Source of the DNA: Streptomyces prunicolor NBRC 13075
GTDB lineage: Bacteria; Actinomycetota; Actinomycetes; Streptomycetales; Streptomycetaceae
DNA length: 64,000 nt
Direction: 5' to 3'
Assembly (NCBI RefSeq): GCF_000367365.1
Contig: NZ_BARF01000028.1
Span: 62,001 to 126,000 of the forward strand
Made by a program: the position numbers and the translations under genes. Of this stretch, positions 56,817 to 64,000 are shown piece by piece (position 1 is the stretch's first letter; each line of letters opens with the position of its first letter). The notes below the pieces were generated by a model. The model saw only the letters and a program-made list of their open reading frames with translations, was not told the origin of the DNA and did no database searches.

Positions 56817-59165
56817 GTGGTGGATCAGCTGACGCAGCACGATCCGCGGCGGATCGGGCCGTTCGAGGTGCTGGGACGGCTGGGCGCGGGCGGCATGGGG
56901 CTGGTCTATCTCGCGCGCTCGGCGTCCGGCCGGCGGGTGGCGATCAAGACCGTGCGGACGGAACTCGCCGAGGACCAGCTCTTCCGGGTCCGTTTCACGC
57001 GCGAGGTCGAGGCGGCACGGGCCGTTTCGGGCTTCTATACGGCCGCCGTGGTCGACGCCGACCCGCGGGCCGCCGTGCCGTGGCTGGCCACCGCGTATGT
57101 GCCGGCGCCCTCCCTCGAAGAGATAGTGAACGAGTGCGGGCCGATGCCGGCCCAGGCGGTGCGCTGGCTCGCGGCGGGGGTCGCGGAGGCGCTGCAGTCC
57201 ATCCACGGGGCGGGTCTTGTTCACCGTGACCTCAAACCGTCGAATGTGCTCGTGGTCGAGGACGGGCCTCGGGTCATCGACTTCGGTATCGCCTCGGGTG
57301 TATCGAACACGCGTTTGACGATGACGAACGTGGCGGTGGGTACCCCCGCCTACATGTCTCCTGAACAGGCGAAGGACTCCCGCAGCGTCACCGGCGCGAG
57401 TGACGTCTTCTCGCTCGGTTCGATGCTCGTGTTCGCCGCCACCGGACACCCCCCGTTCCATGGCGCCAACCCGGTCGAGACCGTCTTCATGCTGCTGCGC
57501 GAGGGCCCCGACCTCCAGGGCCTCCCGAACGAACTGCGCCCGCTCATCGAGTCCTGCATGCAGATGGAGGCCACCGGCCGGCCCAACCCGGCCGACCTCC
57601 AGGCCCAGCTCGCCCCGCACCTCTTCGGCTCCGGCTCCGACGACAGCGGTACGGCCTCGGCCTGGCTGCCCGAGCGCGCGGTGACCCTGATCGAGACCCG
57701 GCGCGGTGGCCGCCCGCCGGTGAAACCGACGCCCACGGCCGGCCGTAGCGGTGGTGGCGGGCGCGTCGCCGTACCGCCGCCGCCCTCCCACGACCCCGTC
57801 GTGCCGGTCCCGGTCGGCGCCCCCGACACCGGGCCCGTACGGCTGGCCGGCGCGCCGGTGCCCATCGGCCCCGGTCCCCGTGTCGCCGACGCCCGCGCCG
57901 CCGCCGTGAAGGCACCCCCTCCGGAGGCCGGCCTGGTCGCCTCCTGGTCCCGGCCCCGGCCCGGCGTCAACGGCACGGAACCCGCCGTAGGCCCCGCCGT
58001 GCCCGCGCCGCCCCCGCTGCCCCCGGAAACCGCCGCCGGCTGGCGCCCCTGGCGGTTCCGGATGTCGAACGACGTCTGGGGCACCCCGACCGTCGCCGGT
58101 GACCTCGTCTACGTCACCTCCTTCGAGGTGCACGCGCTCGACGTGCAGACCGGCCGCCGTAGCTTCAAGACCCGGGACGTCGCCTGGTCGATGGCGGTCG
58201 CGGACGGCCGTATCCACGCCTCGGACGGGCCCACCCTCTTCGCCCTGGACGCCCGTGAGGGCGGTGACCTGTGGCGGTTGTCCACCGAGGCCTGGGTGTA
58301 CTCCCTCAAGGCCGAGCGCGGCACCGTCGTCACCGGCACGCGCGGCGGCGGAGTGCAGGCCTGGGAGGCGTCCAGCGGGCAGCAGCTGTGGCAGCTGACC
58401 GGCGCGCAGACCGACTTCGAGTCCCCGGAGGCGGGCCCGGCGCTGCACGACGGCACCGTGTACGTCTGGCAGGACGCCCGCCTCCGCGCCCTGGACGCCC
58501 GGACGGGCGACGAGCGCTGGGCGTACCCGATCGGCGACGCGGCCTCCTGCGGGGGCGTACCCGTACGGATCACGCCCGCGCCCGACGGTCAGGTCTACGT
58601 CGCCGCAGGCACCCGCGTCCTCTCCGTCGAGGTGGCGAGCGGCCGGGTCCGCTGGCACTTCGAGGCCCCGGCCGTCTTCCTCTGCCCGCCCACCTTCGCC
58701 CCCGGCCCCGCGGTCACGGGCGGTGGCATCTACCTCGCCGACTACCTCGGCACGGTCTACGCCCTCGACGCCGCCGACGGCCGCGACCGCTGGCGCATCG
58801 CCACGGAATCGCGGGCGTCGATCGAACCGGTCCTCGTCGCCGCCGGTCACGTCCACGTCGGCAGCGGCAAGGGTCTCTACACGCTCGACGCGGTCACCGG
58901 CACGCCCAAGTGGCGCTTCCAGGCGGGCGGCGACATCGTGGGCGCCCCCGCGGTCGCCGAGGGCCGGATCCACTTCGGCTCCACCGACCACCTCCTCTAC
59001 ACCCTCAAGTCCGATGACGGCCGCCTCCGTTGGAAGCTCGCGACCGGCGGCGAGATCACCGGGGCGCCGGTCGTCAGGGACGGCGTCGTGTACGCGTGCA
59101 GCAAGGACCGCTGCGTGTACGCCCTCGACGCGGAGAAGGGGACGGGCACCGCAAGGACCGCGTGA
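56817..59165 (+). CDS. afsK: Serine/threonine protein kinase AfsK with PQQ-type beta-propeller
   Basis: 782 residues, recognised as AfsK. The N-terminal kinase is complete: LGAGGMGLVYLA (Gly loop, 22-33), VAIK (Lys44), HRDLKPSN (Asp138), DFG (155-157) and activation segment RLTMTNVAVGTPAYMSPEQ. With GTG 56817 as start, Thr168 falls at the autophosphorylation site reported for S. coelicolor AfsK. A Pro-rich linker (about 285-405) leads to PQQ-like WD repeats, VYVTSFEVHALDVQTGRR onwards, to the end. AfsK phosphorylates AfsR to control antibiotic production. In S. coelicolor afsS/afsR lie nearby; here they are not within the next 4.8 kb. Confidence 0.95.
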   Translation: MVDQLTQHDPRRIGPFEVLGRLGAGGMGLVYLARSASGRRVAIKTVRTELAEDQLFRVRFTREVEAARAVSGFYTAAVVDADPRAAVPWLATAYVPAPSLEEIVNECGPMPAQAVRWLAAGVAEALQSIHGAGLVHRDLKPSNVLVVEDGPRVIDFGIASGVSNTRLTMTNVAVGTPAYMSPEQAKDSRSVTGASDVFSLGSMLVFAATGHPPFHGANPVETVFMLLREGPDLQGLPNELRPLIESCMQMEATGRPNPADLQAQLAPHLFGSGSDDSGTASAWLPERAVTLIETRRGGRPPVKPTPTAGRSGGGGRVAVPPPPSHDPVVPVPVGAPDTGPVRLAGAPVPIGPGPRVADARAAAVKAPPPEAGLVASWSRPRPGVNGTEPAVGPAVPAPPPLPPETAAGWRPWRFRMSNDVWGTPTVAGDLVYVTSFEVHALDVQTGRRSFKTRDVAWSMAVADGRIHASDGPTLFALDAREGGDLWRLSTEAWVYSLKAERGTVVTGTRGGGVQAWEASSGQQLWQLTGAQTDFESPEAGPALHDGTVYVWQDARLRALDARTGDERWAYPIGDAASCGGVPVRITPAPDGQVYVAAGTRVLSVEVASGRVRWHFEAPAVFLCPPTFAPGPAVTGGGIYLADYLGTVYALDAADGRDRWRIATESRASIEPVLVAAGHVHVGSGKGLYTLDAVTGTPKWRFQAGGDIVGAPAVAEGRIHFGSTDHLLYTLKSDDGRLRWKLATGGEITGAPVVRDGVVYACSKDRCVYALDAEKGTGTARTA

Positions 59166-59197
59166 GCGGCGCCCGTTGAGGTCGCTACCATGAGCGG

Positions 59198-59740
59198 ATG
59201 CAAACGCGGGGGCGCACGCTCAAACTCACGGCAGTACTGGCACTGACGGTTCTCACCCTCACCGGCTTCTCCACCGGACGGCATCACAGCAGCAGTCGTC
59301 ATCGGAGCAGCGGGGGTGGGGGCGGGTGCAGTAGCTCCAGTCAGGATCACGACACGTCGACGTCATCGGGCGGTTCGACGGGCGGTTCGTCCGGGGGCAG
59401 TTCGTACACCCACCGGCCCAACTACCGTTCCACACCCACTTCTACGGCTACTTCCGGCAGCGGCAGCAGCAGCCTGCAGGACGGTACGGCGAGGCTGGTG
59501 AGCTGCGCGACGGCGACGAAGCAGTACGCGACCGTCGAGGTCAGCAACCCGAACAGCCGCAAGGCCACCTTCTCCGTCGACGTCACCTTCAAGGACGCTC
59601 AGGACAACGAGGTCGACTTCAACTACGCGGACGTCAAGGTCCCGGCGAACGGCAAGGCGACCGTCCGGGTGCGCGTGCTCGGCACCTCCACCCCGGTCGA
59701 CCACTGCGAGGTCGACCCCAGGGCCACCGCCGGAACCTGA
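59198..59740 (+). CDS. Small secreted protein downstream of afsK
   Basis: 180 residues: an N-terminal signal peptide (TRGRTLKLTAVLALTVLTLTGF), a long Ser/Gly/His-rich linker (HHSSSRHRSSGGGGGCSSSS, SSGGSTGGSSGGSS) and a C-terminal beta-sandwich-like domain of about 85 residues (ARLVSCATATKQYATVEVSN to VDHCEVDP) with two Cys that probably form a disulfide. It probably works outside the membrane, perhaps as a ligand or stability factor for the kinase sensor domain (inference from position). Confidence 0.78.
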   Translation: MQTRGRTLKLTAVLALTVLTLTGFSTGRHHSSSRHRSSGGGGGCSSSSQDHDTSTSSGGSTGGSSGGSSYTHRPNYRSTPTSTATSGSGSSSLQDGTARLVSCATATKQYATVEVSNPNSRKATFSVDVTFKDAQDNEVDFNYADVKVPANGKATVRVRVLGTSTPVDHCEVDPRATAGT

Positions 59741-59743
59741 CCC

Positions 59744-60544
59744 TCACCGGGTCCGGAAGCCGCCGTTCTTCCGGTCGGCGAACAACTCCGCCTGCCGTTC
59801 GGTCGGCAGATTGCCAAGGGCGATGAGTGGTGGCGCCTGCGCATAGGCTTGCGCACGTGCCGCCTCCTTCGCCGCCCACAACGCCCGAACGGTGCCCTGG
59901 ACACCCTCCGTCGGATACCCGGCGATGACGGTCGCGCAGGACACGGCCGCCTCCAACGCCCCGCCGGGCTCAGTGAGTTCGGAGACCAGCCCGAGCTCGT
60001 ACGCCCGCCGTGCGGAGATCCGTTCCGCCGTCCCCATCAGCATCATCCGGGCGACCTCGCCGTACGGCATCCGATGTGCCATGAGCACCGACTCGTACGC
60101 GCTGACCATCCCGTACGTGGTGTGCGGGTCGAAGAACACGGCGGTCGGGTCGGCGATCACGAACTCGCTCTCGCCCAGCAGGTAGAAGGCCCCGCCGCAC
60201 GCCATCCCGCGCACGGCGGAGATCACCGGCTTCCACAGGTCGTTCGCCTTCGGGCCGATGTTGAGCAGCGGATCGTCCTGCATGTAGGGCGAGTTGGGCT
60301 GCGGGACCACCGCGTCCCGGTCGAGCCCGGTGCAGAAGGCGCGCTCCCCGGCGCCGGTGAGGACGACGGCCCGTATGGAGTCGTCGAACCGCAACTCCCG
60401 CCATACGGCGGCCAGTTCAGCGGCAGTTGCGAGGCCGATGGCGTTGAGCTTGCGCGGCCGGTCGAGGGTGACGACGGCGACGGCGGTGTCCTTGTCGACG
60501 GAGACGGTCAGAGTGGTGGGAGTGTTGGGAGTGGTGGGAGTCAT
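59744..60544 (-). CDS. Enoyl-CoA hydratase/isomerase family protein
   Basis: 266 residues of crotonase fold: AVVTLDRPRKLNAIGLATAAELAAVWRELRFDD, GERAFCTGLDRDAV, VRGMACGGAFYLLGESEFVIAD (oxyanion hole) and the DPHTTYGMVSAYESVLMAHRMP region. It is coupled by an ATGA overlap to the DUF35 gene upstream, and forms an operon that once included the Ltp-type thiolase beyond the IS element. It hydrates an unsaturated side-chain CoA ester or acts in retro-Claisen cleavage. Confidence 0.88.
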   Translation of the reverse strand: MTPTTPNTPTTLTVSVDKDTAVAVVTLDRPRKLNAIGLATAAELAAVWRELRFDDSIRAVVLTGAGERAFCTGLDRDAVVPQPNSPYMQDDPLLNIGPKANDLWKPVISAVRGMACGGAFYLLGESEFVIADPTAVFFDPHTTYGMVSAYESVLMAHRMPYGEVARMMLMGTAERISARRAYELGLVSELTEPGGALEAAVSCATVIAGYPTEGVQGTVRALWAAKEAARAQAYAQAPPLIALGNLPTERQAELFADRKNGGFRTR

Positions 60545-60957
60545 GACCGCGCCAGGATCCACTGCGGAAGCCCGCCCTCGTCGAACACGACCTGCACCCG
60601 CGCCCCGATCCGAATCCGGCCCGGGGCAACGGAGTTGAGCGCGGCCCCGGCCTCACTGACGAGGTTCCCGACCAGCCGGATCCGCGGGGCGTCGACCAGT
60701 TCGACCACGATCACGTTGTACGGCGCGACGGCCGCGTAGTCGGGGAGCAGGGGCGGATGCGGGAAGACGTACGACCAGACCCGCCCGTGCCCGCTCACTT
60801 GCCGCCAGTCGCTCGCGAAGGACTGGCAGTGGGGGCAGCAGGGGCGGGGCGGGAAGCGGGGTTCTTCGCAGTCGGCGCAGGTCTGGACGCGGAGTTCGCC
60901 CTCGCGGGCGTACTGCCAGAAGGGGGCGCCGTCGGTGTCGGTGAGCGGAGTGAGCAT
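60541..60957 (-). CDS. DUF35 OB-fold protein (Ltp partner)
   Basis: 138 residues: zinc ribbon CADCEEPRFPPRPCCPHC (about 27-44) and OB domain (GRVWSYVFPHPPLLPDYAAVAPYNVIVVELVD). In cholesterol degradation DUF35 domains form a complex with the Ltp2 aldolase; here the thiolase encoded on the far side of the IS607 element (63044) is the natural partner. Its start ATG 60957 is only about 15 nt from the IS end and has no ribosome-binding site, so expression is probably impaired or driven from the IS. Confidence 0.85.
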   Translation of the reverse strand: MLTPLTDTDGAPFWQYAREGELRVQTCADCEEPRFPPRPCCPHCQSFASDWRQVSGHGRVWSYVFPHPPLLPDYAAVAPYNVIVVELVDAPRIRLVGNLVSEAGAALNSVAPGRIRIGARVQVVFDEGGLPQWILARS

Positions 60958-60959
60958 GG

Positions 60960-61060
60960 CGGTCGACTGCTTCCTATTTGTTGAGCATTTCTGCTCGGAT
61001 CGGGTAATTCGCTCTCCGCACCGGGGTGCTGGAGTCCTGGACCGGCAGTCTGGTCCGGTG
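60960..61060 (-). ncRNA. Candidate TnpB guide RNA (omega/reRNA) at the element end
   Basis: Three hairpins lie at and just before the tnpB stop: 60983-60996 (GAGCA/TGCTC), 61018-61029 (GCACC/GGTGC) and 61039-61056 (GGACC/GGTCC). In TnpB systems the RNA overlaps the 3' end of tnpB and its guide is the flanking DNA just outside the right end. Here that would fall in the 5' end of the DUF35 gene (about 60940-60970). The RNA is inferred from position and stems. Confidence 0.5.
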
Positions 61061-62380
61061 GCGATCGGTCCGTTCCTGGATGAGCTGTTTGACCCGCGTG
61101 TGCGGGGTGTGCAGGGAGATGTCAGGGTCTCCGTCTCGTTCCAGGACGTTGATCGCTCCCGCGTGGTCTGCTTGCCACACGTCCCCGCATCGGGTGCAGT
61201 GAAGCCGGTCCCCTGAGCGCTTGCCGAGGATTCGGCAGCAGGGGGCGACTTGTGACGTGTAAGCCGCATTGACCAGCGTCAGCGCAGAACCTCTGCGTTC
61301 TGACACGTTCGTCAGCGCCTCAGCCGTGACGCCTTTGGTCCAGGCGGCGAGGCGGCGGTTGGTGTTCTTTCCGAGCTTCTTCCGTGAGGGGAAGGAGCGG
61401 GTGAGGTCTTCGGCCACCACGTGTGCGGCCTTGTCGACAACCGCGTGCACGGCGGTGAAGGTGACCGTTCGCACGCGGGATTCGAAACGGTTGCGGCGCC
61501 GGTTGCGTTTGGCTATGCCGAGGTTGTTGGCCGTGATCCGGTCGGCCTTCGCCAGGTCGCCTTTCTCGCGGGCCTTCTCCGCAACAGAACGGATCTTGGC
61601 CCGCCGGGCGTTCTTGACCTTCAGGAAGTCCGACTCGGCCCGCAGGAGTTCGCCCAGCTCGGTGCCGTGGTGGTTGCCGTCGGAGTCGGTGAGGGCTTCG
61701 GTGTAGCCCTTGTCCACGCCGACCTTCACGGTGCCGCACGGGCGTGTCTCGCGCAGGTCGGGTGCGTCGATGGTGTAGTGCACCTCGACACGTCCGCCAC
61801 GCAGGATCAGTCGCAGAGTCCCTGTGGGCGCGACGGTGGTATTCAGCGGGATGGTGACCATCTGCCGCTGTTTCAGGCCCGGTGCCGCGAGCCAGATGCT
61901 CCCGCCCTCAGCGAGGGTGAAGGTGCGGTACTGGTCGGAGCGGACCACGATCTGATTCGTTGTTCGAGATACGCCGCGGCGCCAGTGCCGACGCATCATG
62001 CGGGACAGGTACGGGTCTGGCGTCCAGGTGTCGCGTTTCAGGGCGGTGTACGCCTGCTTGCGTTCCTCCTCCGTCGTGTAGTGGCGGTGGATCGCCTGAC
62101 GTACCGGGACCTTCGCGGCCTCGCGGCAGGCCTTGATGTCGGCGACCGCGTCCCGCACGGTCTCCTTCCACGCGTTGGCCAGTACCCCGAACCCGGCGGC
62201 GGTGCCGTCAGCCATCCACTGGTCACGGATGGTCCGGTCGGAGATTCCGAGACCGGTGACGGAGCCGTAGCGGCGCCACACCAGTGCCCGGACCCGGCCG
62301 AGGAGAAGCGCCTGCTCGTCGAGCTGGGCGTACTTACTCTGGTTGAGGCGCTGGCTGTAGGCGATGCGGGTGACCTTCAC
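60974..62380 (-). CDS. tnpB: TnpB-family RNA-guided nuclease
   Basis: 468 residues from GTG 62380 (GTGA overlap with tnpA). The RuvC triad is present: GTVKVGVDKGYT (Asp223), HVVAEDLTR (Glu324) and QADHAGAIN (Asp405). The C-terminal zinc-binding part reads APCCRILG and CTRCGD, with the first Cys pair adjacent rather than CxxC. Length is at the upper end for TnpB. It is the probable effector of the guide RNA at its 3' end; catalytic residues appear intact. Confidence 0.93.
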   Translation of the reverse strand: MKVTRIAYSQRLNQSKYAQLDEQALLLGRVRALVWRRYGSVTGLGISDRTIRDQWMADGTAAGFGVLANAWKETVRDAVADIKACREAAKVPVRQAIHRHYTTEEERKQAYTALKRDTWTPDPYLSRMMRRHWRRGVSRTTNQIVVRSDQYRTFTLAEGGSIWLAAPGLKQRQMVTIPLNTTVAPTGTLRLILRGGRVEVHYTIDAPDLRETRPCGTVKVGVDKGYTEALTDSDGNHHGTELGELLRAESDFLKVKNARRAKIRSVAEKAREKGDLAKADRITANNLGIAKRNRRRNRFESRVRTVTFTAVHAVVDKAAHVVAEDLTRSFPSRKKLGKNTNRRLAAWTKGVTAEALTNVSERRGSALTLVNAAYTSQVAPCCRILGKRSGDRLHCTRCGDVWQADHAGAINVLERDGDPDISLHTPHTRVKQLIQERTDRHRTRLPVQDSSTPVRRANYPIRAEMLNK

Positions 62381-62985
62381 CGGCCGCCGCCGGCGAGCTC
62401 GTCCTTGAGGGGCTTCTCGTACTGGCGCAGGCCGTGCAGGCGGCAGGAGAAGGTGTGCACGATCGTCAGCAGATCTTCCACGAGTTCCTGTTGTGGGGAC
62501 AAGGACTCGGCGTTGGCGATGACGATCTCGCAGCCATGCCGCTGTGCAACGTGCTCGATCAGGTCGAACCCGAACCGGGCCAGCCGGTCCTTGTGGGCGA
62601 TGACCACCCTCTCGATCTCGCCGTTCTCGATGCGGTCCATCAGGGCGAGGAACTTCTTTCGGCGCAGGTCCATGCCGCCGCCGATCTCCCGCACCCACTC
62701 GTCGACCGGGATACCCGCGCCCAGACAGAACGTTTCCATCGCGGTGACCTGCGAGGCGAGGTCGTCTTTCTGTCCAGGTGAGGACACCCGGCAGTACACG
62801 ACGGTGGCACGTCGGGCCTGAGCGGCAAGACCCAGGGCGGCCCGTACGTCGGACTCGTCGAAGTACCGCTGGCCACTCTGGGTGCGCTTGGCCGTGATAC
62901 GGCCTTCGTCGTCCCAGCGCCGAACGGTTGACGCGGAGCGTCCGATGCGCTGCGCAAACTCGCTGATGCGATACTTCTTCCCCAT
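62377..62985 (-). CDS. tnpA: IS607-family serine recombinase TnpA
   Basis: 202 residues: an N-terminal MerR-type HTH (KYRISEFAQRIGRSASTVRRWDDEG, about 4-28) followed by the resolvase-type catalytic domain with VVYCRVSSPGQKDDLASQ (Ser about 68-69) and VVIAHKDRLARFGFDLIE (about 127-144). This combination is diagnostic for IS607. ATG 62985; the stop overlaps the tnpB start. It appears complete and may be active. Confidence 0.94.
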   Translation of the reverse strand: MGKKYRISEFAQRIGRSASTVRRWDDEGRITAKRTQSGQRYFDESDVRAALGLAAQARRATVVYCRVSSPGQKDDLASQVTAMETFCLGAGIPVDEWVREIGGGMDLRRKKFLALMDRIENGEIERVVIAHKDRLARFGFDLIEHVAQRHGCEIVIANAESLSPQQELVEDLLTIVHTFSCRLHGLRQYEKPLKDELAGGGR

Positions 62986-63043
62986 GTGCTGAACAGTAGT
63001 GAATAGTGGGTAAGAACTTAAACAAGAGCCACACCTCCTCATC

Positions 63044-64000
63044 TCACGTCGTGAGCAGCAGGGCGGAGGTGGGGACGCCCTCGCCCGCCGTCACCAGGCA
63101 GGTGGCGGCGTCCGGGACCTGGGCGGTGCTGGTGCCGCGCAACTGCCGTACGCCCTCGTTGATCAGGTTGAAGCCGTGCACGTACGCCTCGGAGAGGCCG
63201 CCGCCGCTGGTGTTGAGGGGGAGTTGGCCGCCGATCTCCAGCGCGCCCCCCTCCGTGAAGGCGCCACCTTCGCCGCGTCCGCAGAAGCCGTAGCCCTCCA
63301 GGGAGAGCGGGACGAGGGCGGTGAACGCGTCGTAGATCTGGGCGACATCGACGTCCTGCGGGGTGAAGTCGGCGTGTTTCCACAGGTGTCGGGCGGCGGT
63401 CCAGGCGGGGCCGGTGAGCGGGTCGTCGTTCCAGTAGTTGACCATGCCGTGGTGCTGGGCGGGGAGGCCCTGGGCGGCGGAGTGGATGTAGACGGGGCGG
63501 CGCCGGCAGTCGCGGGCGCGCTCGCGGGAGACGACCACGCAGGCCAACGCCCCGTCCGTCTCAAGGCAGTTGTCGAAGAGGCAGAGGGGTTCGCTGATCC
63601 AGCGGGAGGTCATGTACATCTCGCGGGTGAGGGGGCGGTCGTACATGATCGCGGCGGGGTTCTGATTGGCGCGGTTGCGGCAGGCGAGGGCGACGTTGAA
63701 CAAGTGGTCCCGGGTCGCGCCGTACTCGTACATGTAGCGGCGGGTGAGCATGGCTATTTCATCCGCCGGTCGGAGGAGGCCGAAGGGGCGGGTCCACTGG
63801 GCGGGGGTGGGGAGTTGGCGGGTCGTGTTGGTCCACGGTCTCGCCCCGCTGCCGCGCTTACGGGACCGCCAGGCCACGCCGACCGTCGCCTGCCCGGCGG
63901 CGATGGCGGTGGCGAGGTGGGCGACGGTCGCGCATGAACCGCCGCCCCCGTAACCGATTTTGCTGAAGAAGGTCAGGTCACCGAAGCCGACCGCCTTCGC
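63044..64000 (-). CDS. Ltp-type thiolase (aldolase/lipid-transfer), N-terminal part missing
   Basis: About 319 residues to the window edge. Conserved parts are GYGGGGSCATVAHLATAI (probable nucleophile Cys region), SEPLCLFDNCLETDGALACVVVS, VAQIYDAFTALVPLSLEGYGFCGRGEGGAFT and LPLNTSGGGLSEAYVHGFNLINEGVRQLRG. This is the SCP2/Ltp type of thiolase. After its stop the sequence reads GATGAGGAGGTG, a good ribosome-binding site that now precedes only the IS element. Confidence 0.87.
   Translation of the reverse strand, partial: AKAVGFGDLTFFSKIGYGGGGSCATVAHLATAIAAGQATVGVAWRSRKRGSGARPWTNTTRQLPTPAQWTRPFGLLRPADEIAMLTRRYMYEYGATRDHLFNVALACRNRANQNPAAIMYDRPLTREMYMTSRWISEPLCLFDNCLETDGALACVVVSRERARDCRRRPVYIHSAAQGLPAQHHGMVNYWNDDPLTGPAWTAARHLWKHADFTPQDVDVAQIYDAFTALVPLSLEGYGFCGRGEGGAFTEGGALEIGGQLPLNTSGGGLSEAYVHGFNLINEGVRQLRGTSTAQVPDAATCLVTAGEGVPTSALLLTT

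Larger units (their letters stand above)
60960..63040 (-). mobile_element. IS607-family insertion sequence (tnpA-tnpB)
   Basis: About 2.08 kb with a serine recombinase (tnpA) and TnpB in overlapping order, the IS607 gene arrangement. The left end is near 63005-63040 and the right end near 60958-60972; exact ends and the target dinucleotide could not be fixed. It separates the Ltp-type thiolase gene from DUF35/hydratase. Confidence 0.85.

Noticed and set aside
1..64000. CRISPR arrays, rRNA or tRNA genes
   Set aside because: No regularly spaced direct repeats, no rRNA segments and no cloverleaf-type sequence were noticed on reading both strands.

Overview
The window is high-GC actinobacterial chromosome, almost certainly Streptomyces. 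It has dense coding, frequent GTG starts, 4-nt stop/start overlaps, and recognisable Streptomyces landmarks: dmdR1 (iron regulator), purU, an SCO4402-type protein, an ECF sigma/anti-sigma pair with a STAS antagonist, and afsK. In S. coelicolor dmdR1 is SCO4394 and afsK is SCO4423, so the window appears to follow a conserved chromosomal order with additions.

Layout. 0-1.2 kb: the 5' part of an IscB RNA-guided nuclease (minus strand, cut by the window edge) with a hairpin-rich omega-RNA candidate upstream. 1.2-20.7 kb: conserved core genes, namely GNAT, a PAS sensor, a SIS sugar isomerase with a DasR-like site, dmdR1, an alpha/beta hydrolase lacking its nucleophile serine, an ABC exporter, a prim-pol protein, a TPR regulator, a Pro/Gln-rich membrane protein, a branched-chain-type binding lipoprotein, purU, ECF sigma/anti-sigma, STAS and an EF-hand protein. 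20.7-31.2 kb: a catabolic block (acyl-CoA synthetase, amidohydrolase, three acyl-CoA dehydrogenases, cyclase-family hydrolase, SDR, Zn-alcohol dehydrogenase). 31.2-40.9 kb: transporters and regulators (two MFS, GlxA/AraC, LacI, TetR) plus flavin reductase, phosphatase and an antibiotic-type nucleotidyltransferase. 40.9-47 kb: more CoA chemistry (enoyl-CoA hydratase, acyl-CoA ligase of the ADP-forming fold, FAD monooxygenase, DoxX, DUF35). 47-52 kb: GNATs, a PNPOx-like protein, a short DUF397 protein, a lipoprotein and a membrane acyltransferase. 52-55.8 kb: thiolase-like protein, acyl-CoA dehydrogenase, F420-type reductase, TetR. 55.9-59.7 kb: VOC protein, afsK and a secreted protein. 59.7-64 kb: an Ltp-type thiolase / DUF35 / enoyl-CoA hydratase operon interrupted by an IS607-family element (serine recombinase plus TnpB).

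The most interesting signal is a 15-bp palindrome close to CTGACGGACCGTCAG. It occurs nine times at six separate promoters, all serving the scattered CoA-catabolic genes between 22 and 54 kb, so these loci look like one regulon. A TetR regulator at 55.1-55.8 kb, with a degenerate copy over its own start codon, is the best local candidate for the repressor. The enzyme set (acid activation, paired acyl-CoA dehydrogenases, hydratases, dehydrogenases, Ltp/DUF35 retro-aldol or thiolytic cleavage, flavin-dependent steps) resembles steroid or alicyclic side-chain degradation. The substrate is not identifiable from sequence.

Other signals: a dispersed repeat with core GTCGCGCAGTTCCCC, one copy of which is translated inside an acyl-CoA dehydrogenase gene; two different OMEGA nucleases (IscB and TnpB) near opposite ends of the window; and absence of afsS/afsR from the 4.8 kb after afsK, where catabolic genes lie instead.
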